Source of the DNA: Bacteroidales bacterium | Lineage (GTDB): Bacteria; Bacteroidota; Bacteroidia; Bacteroidales; Muribaculaceae | Length of the DNA stretch: 56,302 nt | Direction: 5' to 3' | NCBI GenBank assembly: GCA_014800605.1 | Contig: JAAVFS010000053.1 | Span: forward strand, 1-56,302 | Part shown: positions 8,794 through 16,621 of the stretch, in pieces | Position numbering within the stretch: the first letter of the stretch is position 1 | How the letters are laid out: each line of letters begins with the position of its first letter | Notes under the pieces: model-generated | Database searches by the model: none | What the model saw: only the letters and a program-made list of their open reading frames with translations | Told to the model about the DNA's origin: nothing | Translations under genes and position numbers: made by a program

Positions 8794-9666
8794 ATGAAAC
8801 GCTTCTTCGCCATCCTCGTCATAGCCCTCACAGTCGGTACAGTCGCTACTGTTGCTCAGCGCCGTATCTCCCCGGTCAACAATGCCGCTACCGCAACTCA
8901 GGCTGTCAACACCAACCGCAACGAAAACGACACCATCGACCGCTCCAAACTTATCAAATACAAAGACGACAAAGGCAACGTCGTGCTCGTCGATACCGTC
9001 TCAGGCCGCGAGATCATTGACTCGACCAACATCAGCAAAGTCCCCCCGATGATCTATCCCCTGATATATGAGACCACCATCGGCGTCAACGTCTGGGACC
9101 CTCTGATGCGACTCTTCGGTCAGGACTACGGGACTGTCGGCTTCTCGGCCGAGCTCAATATGCACAATCGCTACATCGCCGTGTTTGAAGCAGGACTCGG
9201 ATCGGCCGACAACACTCCCGCCGACAACAATTTCACATACCACTCTCCCATCGCCCCCTACTTCAAGATAGGTCTCAACTACAATTTCTTCTACAACTCC
9301 AACCCCGCCTATCAGCTCTTTGCCGGAGTGCGCTACGGATTCTCACCCTTCACCTGGACCCTGAGGAATGTCACCCCCGTAGGCGACTACTGGGGCGCGC
9401 CATCACCGATGCAGTTCCCTAACGTCAGCGCCACCGCCGGCTATCTCGAATTCCTCGTCGGCCTCCGAGTCCGGATCTGGCGCAACATCTCCATGGGATG
9501 GACCGCACGCTTCCACTCCGTCATCCATCGCTCAGCCACCGAGCATGGCAAGCCGTGGTATGTCCCCGGTTTCGGCACTTATGGCTCCCCCCTCTCAGCC
9601 TCCCTTTCCATATTCTATACCATCCCCTTGCATAAGGAGAGCAACCCTGTCATCCCACAGCCATGA
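8794..9666 (+). CDS. DUF6048 family predicted outer-membrane protein
   Basis: A 290-residue protein with an N-terminal signal peptide (MKRFFAILVIALTVGTVATVA), a short charged linker and a C-terminal half of alternating hydrophobic and aromatic residues ending in a beta-signal-like stretch, consistent with a small outer-membrane barrel. The motif YETTIGVNVWDPLMRLFGQDYG and the preceding DUF6452 gene identify DUF6048. No function is known to me. The stop overlaps the SDR start by four bases. Confidence 0.83.
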   Translation: MKRFFAILVIALTVGTVATVAQRRISPVNNAATATQAVNTNRNENDTIDRSKLIKYKDDKGNVVLVDTVSGREIIDSTNISKVPPMIYPLIYETTIGVNVWDPLMRLFGQDYGTVGFSAELNMHNRYIAVFEAGLGSADNTPADNNFTYHSPIAPYFKIGLNYNFFYNSNPAYQLFAGVRYGFSPFTWTLRNVTPVGDYWGAPSPMQFPNVSATAGYLEFLVGLRVRIWRNISMGWTARFHSVIHRSATEHGKPWYVPGFGTYGSPLSASLSIFYTIPLHKESNPVIPQP

Positions 9667-10415
9667 GCCGCATCGTCATCATTGGAGCATCCTCAGGCCT
9701 GGGCCGTGCAGTCGCCGAAGCCTTCGCCCGCAAAGGGTGGCAAGTCGGAGTAGCCGCGCGCCGCGAAGAGCCGCTCATCGAGTTGAGCCGCGCCTTCCCC
9801 GGACAGATCATGTATGCCTTGATTGACTCCTCGGCCCCGGAGGCACCCGACCGCCTCAGCGAGCTCATCGACCGGCTCGGAGGGATGGACATCTTCCTTC
9901 AGGCAGCAGGCGTAGGAAGTCAGAATACTCAGCTTGCCGACGACATAGAGCGCAAGACCGTGATGACCAACTGTACCGGCTTCACCGCCATGGTCGACAC
10001 CGCATTCCGCTACTTCAGCACCGCCACCTCCCCACGCCGCGGACTGATCGCGGCCATCACATCCGTGGCGGCCACCAAGGGGCTCGGAGTCGCCCCCTCC
10101 TATAGCACCTCAAAAGCCTATCAGACAGTCTACCTGACTGCCCTCGAGCAGCTCGCCCACATCCGCCGGCTCAAGATCGACTTCTGCGACATCCGTCCCG
10201 GCTTCATCGCCACCGACCTGCTCGACCCGACTGACTCCTACCCCATGCTGATGCAAAAAGATTATGCCGTCCCCAAGATCGTCCGCGCCATCGAGAGCAG
10301 GCGTCGCGTAGCCATCATTGACCGACGTTGGTGGCTTCTCGTCAAGGGGTGGAGACTCATCCCGCGTTGGCTATGGGTCAGAATCAACGCTACAACCCGA
10401 CGCTCACAAGATTAA
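9663..10415 (+). CDS. Short-chain dehydrogenase/reductase
   Basis: A 250-residue classical SDR, probably NAD(P)H-dependent and cytoplasmic. The cofactor loop GASSGLG is at residues 8-14. The catalytic tetrad is visible: N103, S134 (ITSVAA), Y147 and K151 (YSTSK). The C-terminus (about 210-250) is basic with a hydrophobic WWLLVKGWRLIP stretch, which may touch the membrane. The substrate is unknown. The four-base overlap with the DUF6048 gene suggests coupled translation. Confidence 0.9.
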   Translation: MSRIVIIGASSGLGRAVAEAFARKGWQVGVAARREEPLIELSRAFPGQIMYALIDSSAPEAPDRLSELIDRLGGMDIFLQAAGVGSQNTQLADDIERKTVMTNCTGFTAMVDTAFRYFSTATSPRRGLIAAITSVAATKGLGVAPSYSTSKAYQTVYLTALEQLAHIRRLKIDFCDIRPGFIATDLLDPTDSYPMLMQKDYAVPKIVRAIESRRRVAIIDRRWWLLVKGWRLIPRWLWVRINATTRRSQD

Positions 10416-10438
10416 CACCCTACATACTATTACGAACT

Positions 10439-10873
10439 ATGGAAAAAATTGCCCTTTGCAGCGATCATGCAGGCTACGAACTCAAAGCCATCATAGCCGG
10501 CTATCTCGAATCACAGGAAATACCCTTCGAAGACTTCGGCACATTCAGTGCTGACAGCTGCGACTATGCCGACTTCGCCCACCCCGCTGCAGCAGCCGTG
10601 GAAAGCGGTAAGTGCACCCGCGGAATAGCTATGTGCGGCAGCGGCAACGGTATCGCCATGACCCTCAACAAGCATCAGGGTATCCGCGCTGCCATCTGCT
10701 GGCTCCCCGCGCTCGCCGCGCTCGCCCGTCAGCACAACGACGCCAACTTCCTCGTCCTCCCGGCCCGCTTCATTGAGCCCGTCAAAGCCATTGAGCTTGT
10801 CGACATCTACCTCTCTACCCCCTTCGAGGGTGGCCGCCACTCACGCCGCATCGAAAAAATGCCAGTAAAATAA
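10439..10873 (+). CDS. rpiB: RpiB/LacAB-family sugar-phosphate isomerase
   Basis: A 144-residue protein from the ATG at 10439; an in-frame ATG at 10328 lies inside the SDR gene and is not needed. RpiB interconverts ribose 5-phosphate and ribulose 5-phosphate in the pentose phosphate pathway. CSDHAGYELK at the N-terminus, MCGSGNGIAM with Cys66 as catalytic base and RQHND with His99 match RpiB at the same numbering as the E. coli enzyme. Members of this family also isomerise other sugars (LacAB, allose), so the substrate is likely but not certain. Confidence 0.92.
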   Translation: MEKIALCSDHAGYELKAIIAGYLESQEIPFEDFGTFSADSCDYADFAHPAAAAVESGKCTRGIAMCGSGNGIAMTLNKHQGIRAAICWLPALAALARQHNDANFLVLPARFIEPVKAIELVDIYLSTPFEGGRHSRRIEKMPVK

Positions 10874-10894
10874 TCACTAACACATAGATACATA

Positions 10895-11386
10895 ATGTCT
10901 ACAGCCATACCCACAGCTGCTCCCCACGGAGCTCTTCCCAAAGTAGAAGATATGCGCGTCGCCATCGTGCGCGCCGAATGGAACGGCCACATCACACAGG
11001 CCCTGACCGATGGCGCCCTCGACATCTTCCATCGCGAAGGTTTCGCCGAGGATCAGGTCGACGTCTTCACCGTCCCCGGTGCCGTCGAGCTCACATTCGC
11101 AGCCTCGCAGCTCATCGAGGCCTCACTCTATGATGCCGTCATCGTGTTCGGATGCGTCATCCGCGGCGGCACGCCCCACTTCGACTACGTCTGCCAGAGT
11201 GTGACTCAGGGAGTTACATCCCTCAATGCCGACTGCGACATCCCCGTAATCTTCGGCGTGCTGACAGTCGACACCGAGCAGGATGCGCTCGACCGCGCAG
11301 GCGGCTCCCTCGGCAATAAAGGGAGCGAGGCTGCCGAAGCAGCTATCAAAATGCATGATTTCGTCACCAAAGTCAAGAATCTCTGA
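10895..11386 (+). CDS. ribH: 6,7-dimethyl-8-ribityllumazine synthase
   Basis: A 163-residue lumazine synthase that condenses 5-amino-6-ribitylamino-uracil with dihydroxybutanone phosphate, the penultimate step to riboflavin. Substrate-binding segments are [20 protein letters not shown] and [16 protein letters not shown], with the catalytic histidine at 95, then [16 protein letters not shown]. The family assembles into 60-mers or pentamers. The stop TGA shares its last base with the start of trmD (TGATG). ribF occurs at 23371 in the same window, but no other rib genes are adjacent. Confidence 0.97.
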   Translation: MSTAIPTAAPHGALPKVEDMRVAIVRAEWNGHITQALTDGALDIFHREGFAEDQVDVFTVPGAVELTFAASQLIEASLYDAVIVFGCVIRGGTPHFDYVCQSVTQGVTSLNADCDIPVIFGVLTVDTEQDALDRAGGSLGNKGSEAAEAAIKMHDFVTKVKNL

Positions 11387-12063
11387 TGCGCATCGACATC
11401 CTGACCGTACTCCCCGAGATGTTTGACTCGCCGCTCGGATGCTCCATCCTCAAGCGCGCTCAGGACAAAGGTCTGGTCGAGTTCCACATACACAACCTTC
11501 GGGAATACACCACTAACAAGCATCGCAAGGTCGACGACTACCCCTTCGGAGGCGAGGCCGGCATGGTCATGCAGGTGCAGCCCATCGACGCGTGTATCAG
11601 CCATCTCAAGAGCCAGCGCGACTACGATGAAGTCATCTTCACATCCCCCGATGGTGAGCAGTTCGATCAGCCCATGGCCAACTCCATGTCGATGCTACAG
11701 AACATAATAATACTCTGCGGCCACTACAAAGGAGTCGACTTCAGAGTACGTGAACATCTGATTACAAAAGAAATATCTATCGGCGACTATGTCCTGACCG
11801 GCGGCGAAATGCCTGCCATCGTCATCTCCGACGCCATCGTGCGCCTGATACCGGGAGTCATCGGCGACGAGCAGAGCGCTCTCTCCGACTCCTATCAGGA
11901 CAACCTCCTCGCGCCTCCGGTCTACACACGCCCTGCCGACTATAACGGCTGGAAAGTGCCTGACATACTCCTCTCGGGCCATGAAGCCTGCATTGCCGAG
12001 TGGCGACAGGAGCAAGCCCTCGAGCGCACACGTCGCCTGCGCCCCGACCTGCTCACTCGCTGA
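11386..12063 (+). CDS. trmD: tRNA (guanine-37 N1)-methyltransferase
   Basis: A 225-residue SPOUT-fold enzyme that methylates G37 next to the anticodon and prevents frameshifting. Visible motifs are [26 protein letters not shown] (active site loop), [15 protein letters not shown] and [13 protein letters not shown], which form the trefoil-knot S-adenosylmethionine site, and [11 protein letters not shown]. It is somewhat shorter than the E. coli protein (about 255) but has all key motifs. It overlaps ribH by one base and the convergent lipoprotein gene by 11 bases. Confidence 0.97.
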   Translation: MRIDILTVLPEMFDSPLGCSILKRAQDKGLVEFHIHNLREYTTNKHRKVDDYPFGGEAGMVMQVQPIDACISHLKSQRDYDEVIFTSPDGEQFDQPMANSMSMLQNIIILCGHYKGVDFRVREHLITKEISIGDYVLTGGEMPAIVISDAIVRLIPGVIGDEQSALSDSYQDNLLAPPVYTRPADYNGWKVPDILLSGHEACIAEWRQEQALERTRRLRPDLLTR

Positions 12064-13477
12064 CCGTAGGGTCAAACGAGTAGGCACCCAGCGTCAGGTC
12101 ATTCCGCGAAATCCCATACCGGTCGGTCGTAAGATCGACCGGTATCAGTTCCGGAGCAGCCGCTCCGATAGCGGGCGACCCTTGCTTCAGGCGATAGTCA
12201 AAGTGATAATCCTCGCGGACAGTAAAGTAGAGAGGATCCTCCCCCCAGATACACTCCAGAAAGTTGTCATCATCGCTGCCCGCACTCTTGAAGAGGCAGC
12301 GGCGCATAAATATCTGCGATCCCGTCAGATCGCCGTGCGACAGATCCTGGCCATTGCCATAGATGATACAGTTGTGAAACTCCGCCACAAGCATAGGCAG
12401 TCCGCTTTCAGCGTCCCACCCCTCCTCGTCAGCGAAAGCATGAGAGAACTGGACAGCAGGGCCAACCGCCGTAAACAGATAATAATTAGCTATCGTCGAA
12501 TTGCTTATCAGCGCCCGGCCGCCCTGTAGATAGACCACTCCGGCCGAAGCATCCGCCAGCTCACACCCCACAGCCTTGACCGACGAGTGAAGCGACAGCA
12601 GAGCAAAATCCTTGGAGTTACGCAGCTGACAGTTGAAAAGCGACAGCGACGGGACATCATCGGTATATGGAGTCTCCATCACATTGACTCCCCACGTAGT
12701 ATTGCGTACAGAGGTGTATTCCATCTCGTTAGCCTGACTTGTCGACGAAAAGAACACACCCTGCCACTGACCCGACATGATCTCATAGTCCACGCGCCCT
12801 ACGACGGTGCCCAGGCGGTCGCCCGTCATCTCCACAGGCTGAGCAGCCGTGCCTATCGAGCGGAGAGTTCCGTCGACGATCAGTGACGCGTCGGAGTGGA
12901 AGAGCAGTCGCGTCCCAGGCTCCAGAGTCAGAGTAGCTCCCGGAGCCACTACAAGGCTGTCATATACGATATAGGGTCGGTCGGCCGTCAGGTGAGTATC
13001 GGCGTCGAGCGTCACGCCGTGCAGCCGCTCGGCATCCATCCCTTCGGCCGTCAGCGTCACGCTCTGAGTCACGCCACGGGTGGTGAAGTCCAGATGGTCG
13101 ACATAGCTGCGGAGCTCCGTGCCACGCATATCGGGGAGAGTCACTTCGGCAAATATGAAAATAGAGTCGTTAGGGCGGATCTCCACGTCGGTGAAGACTT
13201 TTCCACTTATGCCGTCGACATTAAAGCGCCATTGCGCATCTGTACAGTTGTCTCTGAGGGCAATACGATCGATGCTGATCACCTTGCTGCCGGGATTGAA
13301 CACCTTAAAACGCATCGTCGGCGTACCCTCTCCGGTGAAGACGGTACCCATCGACAGTGTATCAGCCTCAAAGCGGGGCTGATCCGACGGCGATGTCGAG
13401 ATCGAGTCCTCGATACACCCCGTCAGCGCAGTGGCGCCGACCAACACACACATTATATAATATATAAAATGTTTCAT
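12053..13477 (-). CDS. Right-handed beta-helix lipoprotein
   Basis: A 474-residue predicted lipoprotein: signal peptide with lipobox ALTGC, Cys21. Residues about 30-150 resemble an immunoglobulin-like/HYDIN-type beta domain ([20 protein letters not shown] then [10 protein letters not shown]). From about 165 ([17 protein letters not shown]) the protein shows repeats of a right-handed parallel beta-helix. It is likely surface- or periplasm-facing; no catalytic residues could be identified. Many Bacteroidales genomes have a similar single-copy protein, but I know of no function. The 3' end overlaps trmD by 11 bases. No clear -7 element was found before the ATG. Confidence 0.82.
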   Translation of the reverse strand: MKHFIYYIMCVLVGATALTGCIEDSISTSPSDQPRFEADTLSMGTVFTGEGTPTMRFKVFNPGSKVISIDRIALRDNCTDAQWRFNVDGISGKVFTDVEIRPNDSIFIFAEVTLPDMRGTELRSYVDHLDFTTRGVTQSVTLTAEGMDAERLHGVTLDADTHLTADRPYIVYDSLVVAPGATLTLEPGTRLLFHSDASLIVDGTLRSIGTAAQPVEMTGDRLGTVVGRVDYEIMSGQWQGVFFSSTSQANEMEYTSVRNTTWGVNVMETPYTDDVPSLSLFNCQLRNSKDFALLSLHSSVKAVGCELADASAGVVYLQGGRALISNSTIANYYLFTAVGPAVQFSHAFADEEGWDAESGLPMLVAEFHNCIIYGNGQDLSHGDLTGSQIFMRRCLFKSAGSDDDNFLECIWGEDPLYFTVREDYHFDYRLKQGSPAIGAAAPELIPVDLTTDRYGISRNDLTLGAYSFDPTVSE

Positions 13478-13508
13478 GCTTTTCTAACGACAATTCCCAC
13501 CCGTTTAT

Positions 13509-13517
13509 TACCTTTGC
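13509..13517 (+). promoter_or_regulatory. Orphan plus-strand -7-like element
   Basis: TACCTTTGC matches TAnnTTTG but the next plus-strand gene starts more than 300 bases away and has its own promoter at 13823. No -33 TTTG is apparent. It may be chance or may drive a short RNA across the palindromic repeats. Confidence 0.25.
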
Positions 13518-13584
13518 AACACCCAAAATACGTTAATACGCCACACATACAGTACAAGCAAATTATTTTCTAACGGAAAATTAA

Positions 13585-13601
13585 CGCGCCCTGAGGGCGC
13601 G
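13585..13601. repeat. REP-like palindrome, solitary copy of module A
   Basis: CGCGCCCTGAGGGCGCG is a perfect palindrome around a central G. The following 20 bases (TCCTCATCGTCAACTCTGG) are a degraded version of the sequence after the same palindrome at 13690, so this is a decayed extra copy of the composite repeat. Confidence 0.8.
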
Positions 13602-13689
13602 TCCTCATCGTCAACTCTGGCACTTGCAACACGTCTCGGACTCGTCTGTGCCGCATAATGGGATATCTTTCGCACATAGCTTGCAACAA

Positions 13690-13791
13690 GCGCCCTGAGG
13701 GCGCGTCATTGTGGTCAACCCCAGGCGTGCGTCAGCGCCTGGGGGATAGTATAATACACTCATAACTGAGCGTCGGAGACGCGATATTGTG
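13690..13791. repeat. Left composite inverted repeat (modules A-B-C) of the Y1 transposase cassette
   Basis: Three palindromic modules occur in order. A is GCGCCCTGAGGGCGC at 13690-13704. B is the hairpin CCCCAGGCG / CGCCTGGGG at 13719-13727 and 13736-13744, preceded by GTGGTCAA. C is GCGTC-GGA-GACGC at 13770-13782, followed by GATATTGTG. The same modules occur in reverse-complement order at 14282-14381. Confidence 0.88.
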
Positions 13792-13822
13792 AAAAACAGA
13801 TTGGTGTCACGAAAAAAGATGC

Positions 13823-13831
13823 TATCTTTGC
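13823..13831 (+). promoter_or_regulatory. -7 promoter element for the Y1 transposase
   Basis: TATCTTTGC matches TAnnTTTG, with TTG at 13801-13803 about 19 bases upstream. It lies only four bases before the ATG at 13836, so the transcript is expected to have almost no leader or to start inside the gene. Confidence 0.55.
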
Positions 13832-13835
13832 AATT

Positions 13836-14279
13836 ATGAGCAACGTGACCGCATTATATCACATCGTGTTCTGCACAAAAGCCCGCGAGATGGTTCTACC
13901 ACCCGATCATCTCGAAGACCTCTACCGCTTTATCTGGCGGAAAATCGAAGACACCGGATGCAAGCTCCTCAGAATAGGCGGCATTCAGAATCATGTCCAC
14001 CTGCTTGTCGACCTGCATCAGACAGTATCATTAGCCAAATTGGTGCAGGATATAAAGGGACATTCAAGCGGATGGATGAAAAGCGACATACGGTTTAGAT
14101 ACTTTACAGGGTGGGCGAAGGAGTATTTTGCAAGTACAGTCTCTCCGGAGCATAAATATGCCGTGATCGAGTATATCAAAAATCAGAAAACCCATCACAA
14201 CCAGGTAGCCTTCGATGAAGAACTGACCGAACTATATCACCGCGCAGATCAGCAGCTCACAAGCTATGATATGCGGTAG
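13836..14279 (+). CDS. IS200-like / REP-associated Y1 (HUH) transposase
   Basis: A 147-residue single-strand DNA transposase of the Y1 family. The metal-binding HUH motif is H53-V54-H55 in IQNHVHLLVDL. The catalytic tyrosine is most likely Y113 in IEYIKNQ. The N-terminal ALYHIVFCTK is also typical of the family. All catalytic residues are present, so the protein could be active. The gene stands alone with no TnpB/IscB partner and is tightly framed by inverted palindromic repeats; the right repeat begins three bases after the stop codon. Family assignment is secure, the RAYT subtype is inferred from context. Confidence 0.9.
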   Translation: MSNVTALYHIVFCTKAREMVLPPDHLEDLYRFIWRKIEDTGCKLLRIGGIQNHVHLLVDLHQTVSLAKLVQDIKGHSSGWMKSDIRFRYFTGWAKEYFASTVSPEHKYAVIEYIKNQKTHHNQVAFDEELTELYHRADQQLTSYDMR

Positions 14280-14281
14280 AA

Positions 14282-14381
14282 CACCATATCGCGTCTCCGA
14301 CGCTTATCGGCAGAGTTATCCACCCATTCCCCAGGCGCAAGCACGCCTGGGGTTGACCACAATAACGCGCCCTCAGGGCGC
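14282..14381. repeat. Right composite inverted repeat (modules C-B-A) of the Y1 transposase cassette
   Basis: Reverse complement of the left unit: C at 14291-14303 (GCGTC-TCC-GACGC), B at 14329-14337 and 14344-14352 (CCCCAGGCG / CGCCTGGGG, loop CAAGCA) followed by TTGACCAC, and A at 14367-14381 (GCGCCCTCAGGGCGC). Loops differ from the left copy while stems are identical, as expected if the stems are under selection. Confidence 0.88.
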
Positions 14382-14418
14382 TTTCTATAGCAACAGATTC
14401 CTCAGAAAACCACTCTAT

Positions 14419-15267
14419 ATGACGATCATAGCCGATGCCGGAAGCACCAAGACCACCTGGGCAATCACAGACAGCAACGATGGCTCCACCATCATGGCCC
14501 GCACCTCCGGGCTCAACCCCGCCGTTATGACCCCGGACGCCATCACCGGGATAATCGCCGCCGAGCTACTCCCCGTGCTCCCCTCCGACACTGTCGAAGC
14601 TATCTATTACTATGGCGCCGGGGTAGTGACCGACCTGCATCGCGACACTATCCGCTCCGCCCTCTCGGCCATCCACTGCCAAACAATTGTGGTAGAAAGC
14701 GATATGCTTGGCGCAGCGCGCAGCCTGCTCGGCCATAAGCCGGGCATCGCCGGAATCCTCGGCACCGGGTCCAACTCCTGCCTCTACGACGGCTCCCAAA
14801 TCGTCAGCTCCATCCCTCCGTTAGGCTACATCCTCGGCGACGAGGGAAGCGGAGCATCCATCGGCAAGCGCTTCGTGGCCGACCTCTTCAAGGGTCTACT
14901 CCCCGCCGAAGTCATAGAGCTATGGCAGGATGACAACGCCCTGAGTATGGGCGAAGTGATCGAGAGGGTCTACCGTCGCCCGGGTGCCAATCGATTCCTT
15001 GCTTCCCTGATGCCACTTATCAAGAAAGCCTCCCGCATCGAAGCGGTCAGCGACCTCATCCGTGACGAATTCGACCGCTACTTCACCCGCAACATCGACC
15101 GCTACGGCCGACCGGATCTCCCCCTGGGCTTCACCGGCTCCGTAGCCCATCATTTCAGTCCCTGGCTCCGCTCCGTAGCAGCGGCTCACCGCCACCCCCT
15201 ACCCGCGATCTGCCCAGACCCGATGCCCGGACTGATCGCCTATCACGCCGATGCGAAAAAAATTTAG
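14419..15267 (+). CDS. BadF/BcrA-type ATPase, probable N-acetylglucosamine kinase
   Basis: A 282-residue protein of the BadF/BadG/BcrA/BcrD ATPase family, which includes GlcNAc kinases. I chose the ATG at 14419; the frame is open back to 14266 but that part lies in the palindromic repeat. The phosphate-binding DAGSTKTTW is at 6-14, the GILGTGSNSCLYDG adenosine-site segment near 112-125 and PPLGYILGDEGSG near 134-146. It would phosphorylate an amino sugar in the cytoplasm. No promoter was recognised between the repeat and the start; read-through from the transposase promoter is possible. The exact substrate is inferred. Confidence 0.85.
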   Translation: MTIIADAGSTKTTWAITDSNDGSTIMARTSGLNPAVMTPDAITGIIAAELLPVLPSDTVEAIYYYGAGVVTDLHRDTIRSALSAIHCQTIVVESDMLGAARSLLGHKPGIAGILGTGSNSCLYDGSQIVSSIPPLGYILGDEGSGASIGKRFVADLFKGLLPAEVIELWQDDNALSMGEVIERVYRRPGANRFLASLMPLIKKASRIEAVSDLIRDEFDRYFTRNIDRYGRPDLPLGFTGSVAHHFSPWLRSVAAAHRHPLPAICPDPMPGLIAYHADAKKI

Positions 15268-15299
15268 TAAAAAAAAGCATCAATACGGAAAAATTTCTA

Positions 15300-15307
15300 T
15301 AATTTTG
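15300..15307 (+). promoter_or_regulatory. -7 promoter element for mdh
   Basis: TAATTTTG matches TAnnTTTG, 42 bases before the mdh ATG at 15350, in an AT-rich spacer. Confidence 0.5.
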
Positions 15308-15349
15308 TATCAGTAGTAAACTACGAACCTAAACCTAAACAATAATATT

Positions 15350-16285
15350 ATGTCAAAAGTAACAGTTGTAGGCGCCGGAAATGTAGGCGCAACTTGTGCA
15401 AACGTCCTCGTTACCACCCAGGTATCTGACGAAGTAGTTCTCATCGACATCAAAGAAGGCCTCTCAGAAGGTAAGGCTATGGACATCAACCAGACCGTCA
15501 ATATCCTCGGCCTCGAGACCCGTCTGACAGGTGTCACCAACGACTATGAGAAGACCGCCGGCAGCGACGTTGTAGTCATCACATCAGGTATTCCCCGCAA
15601 GCCCGGTATGACCCGCGAAGAGCTCATCGGTGTCAATGCAGGTATCGTGAAATCTGTTACCGAAAACATCCTCAAATACTCTCCCAACGCTGTCATTGTA
15701 TGCGTATCCAACCCCATGGATACCATGACCTATCTTATCCACAAGACATCAGGTCTCCCCAAAAACCGCATCATCGGTATGGGTGGCGCACTCGACAGCG
15801 CTCGCTTCAAATATTTCCTCAGCAACGCTCTCGGTGCTAACCCCACCGAAGTTGAAGGCATCGTAATCGGCGGCCACGGCGACACCACAATGATACCCCT
15901 CACCCGCTTCGCAGCATATCGCGGCGTCCCCGCTACCAACTATCTCGACGCTGACACCCTCGCTAAGGTTGCAGCCGACACCATGGTAGGCGGTGCTACC
16001 CTCACCAAGCTCCTCGGCACCTCAGCATGGTATGCTCCCGGTGCAGCTTCAGCTCAGGTAGTAGCAGCTGTGCTCCACAACGAGAAGAAGCTCATCTCAT
16101 GCTCAGCACTCCTTGACGGCGAATACGGCGAGAAAGACCTCTGCATCGGTGTTCCCTGCATCCTCGGTAAGAACGGTATCGAAAAGATCGTAGAGTTCCC
16201 CCTCAACGACGCTGAGAAAGAAGCCTTTGCAGCAAGCGCAGCAGCAGTCCGCAAGACCAACGCCGCCCTCGCTTCAGCTCTCTGA
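15350..16285 (+). CDS. mdh: Malate dehydrogenase (LDH-like type)
   Basis: A 311-residue NAD-dependent enzyme that interconverts malate and oxaloacetate; in fermenting Bacteroidales it works in the reductive branch toward fumarate and succinate. VVGAGNVGATCANVL forms the Rossmann loop, the acidic residue D33 in LIDIKEG favours NAD over NADP, IPRKPGMTR carries the substrate arginines, and GGHGDTTMIP holds the catalytic His176. Codons are biased toward those of highly expressed genes, as in the pyruvate oxidoreductase gene. It has its own promoter and is followed by a terminator-like hairpin. Confidence 0.96.
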   Translation: MSKVTVVGAGNVGATCANVLVTTQVSDEVVLIDIKEGLSEGKAMDINQTVNILGLETRLTGVTNDYEKTAGSDVVVITSGIPRKPGMTREELIGVNAGIVKSVTENILKYSPNAVIVCVSNPMDTMTYLIHKTSGLPKNRIIGMGGALDSARFKYFLSNALGANPTEVEGIVIGGHGDTTMIPLTRFAAYRGVPATNYLDADTLAKVAADTMVGGATLTKLLGTSAWYAPGAASAQVVAAVLHNEKKLISCSALLDGEYGEKDLCIGVPCILGKNGIEKIVEFPLNDAEKEAFAASAAAVRKTNAALASAL

Positions 16286-16313
16286 TAAGCCTAAGAACTT
16301 ACAACTTATTCAC

Positions 16314-16341
16314 GCCGCCGACAGCCCCCGCTGCCGGCGGC
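16314..16341 (+). terminator. Terminator-like hairpin after mdh
   Basis: GCCGCCG (16314-16320) pairs with CGGCGGC (16335-16341), with only a short pyrimidine tail (TTCCTT). GC-rich stem, weak T-run. Confidence 0.45.
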
Positions 16342-16371
16342 TTCCTTATCCCCCGGAGCTCACCCCGTCAC

Positions 16372-16388
16372 GCGTGCCGGAGGTACGC
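16372..16388. repeat. Hairpin resembling module C
   Basis: GCGTGCCGGAGGTACGC is an imperfect palindrome whose centre (CGGAG) and ends (GCGT...ACGC) resemble module C of the transposase cassette (GCGTCGGAGACGC). It lies in the GC-rich 16346-16442 spacer, which holds no recognisable gene. Confidence 0.45.
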
Positions 16389-16442
16389 TCCCCTCCGCCC
16401 CACGACGTCCCCCACGCCTCGGAGCATCAGCGCCCGCACAAA

Positions 16443-16495
16443 GCGCACGGAGGGCGCGACATCGTGGTCAACCCCAGGCGTGCTTGCGCCTGGAG
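16443..16495. repeat. Dispersed partial copy of the REP-like repeat (modules A and B)
   Basis: A degenerate A module (GCGCACGGAGGGCGCG) is followed by ACATCGTGGTCAA and then a B hairpin CCCCAGGCG / CGCCTGGAG at 16472-16480 and 16487-16495. The loop TGCTTG matches the B loop of the right cassette end read on the other strand. It has the same orientation as the left unit at 13690, 2.7 kb away, with no transposase gene beside it. Confidence 0.8.
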
Positions 16496-16562
16496 ATAAA
16501 ACGCGAAATGTTAATTTTCAAACATTTCCGCAAAAAATATATGTTATATACATATTACTTAC

Positions 16563-16570
16563 TACCTTTG
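16563..16570 (+). promoter_or_regulatory. -7 promoter element for the chitobiase-C-like secreted protein
   Basis: TACCTTTG matches TAnnTTTG and lies 51 bases before the ATG at 16622. It also argues against a start further upstream at 16484. Confidence 0.5.
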
Positions 16571-16621
16571 TCCTATCCATCATACTCGACATCAATCCAA
16601 AACCATCAATCACATACACCA

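Larger units (their letters stand above)
13690..14381. mobile_element. REP-associated Y1 transposase (RAYT-like) cassette
   Basis: A 692-base unit consisting of a single Y1 transposase gene between two roughly 100-base composite repeats in inverted orientation. Classic IS200/IS605 elements have unequal subterminal hairpins, not long inverted ends, while RAYT genes are flanked by inverted REP palindromes. A further isolated copy of modules A and B lies at 16443-16495 and a solitary A at 13585. This supports a domesticated or REP-mobilising system over a simple insertion sequence; that interpretation is inference. Confidence 0.75.

Noticed and set aside
10328..10438. Upstream extension of the rpiB-like gene
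   Set aside because: It lies inside the SDR gene and adds no family sequence; the ATG at 10439 starts with the canonical N-terminus.
12896..13573. Plus-strand open frame of 225 codons
   Set aside because: Antisense to the beta-helix lipoprotein gene; no recognisable motif and no promoter placed for it.
13836..14279. Simple IS200/IS605 insertion sequence
   Set aside because: No tnpB-type partner, and the ends are long inverted composite palindromes, not the unequal subterminal hairpins of IS200/IS605.
16484..16621. Upstream extension of the chitobiase-C-like protein
   Set aside because: It covers a REP copy and the promoter, and would bury the signal peptide.
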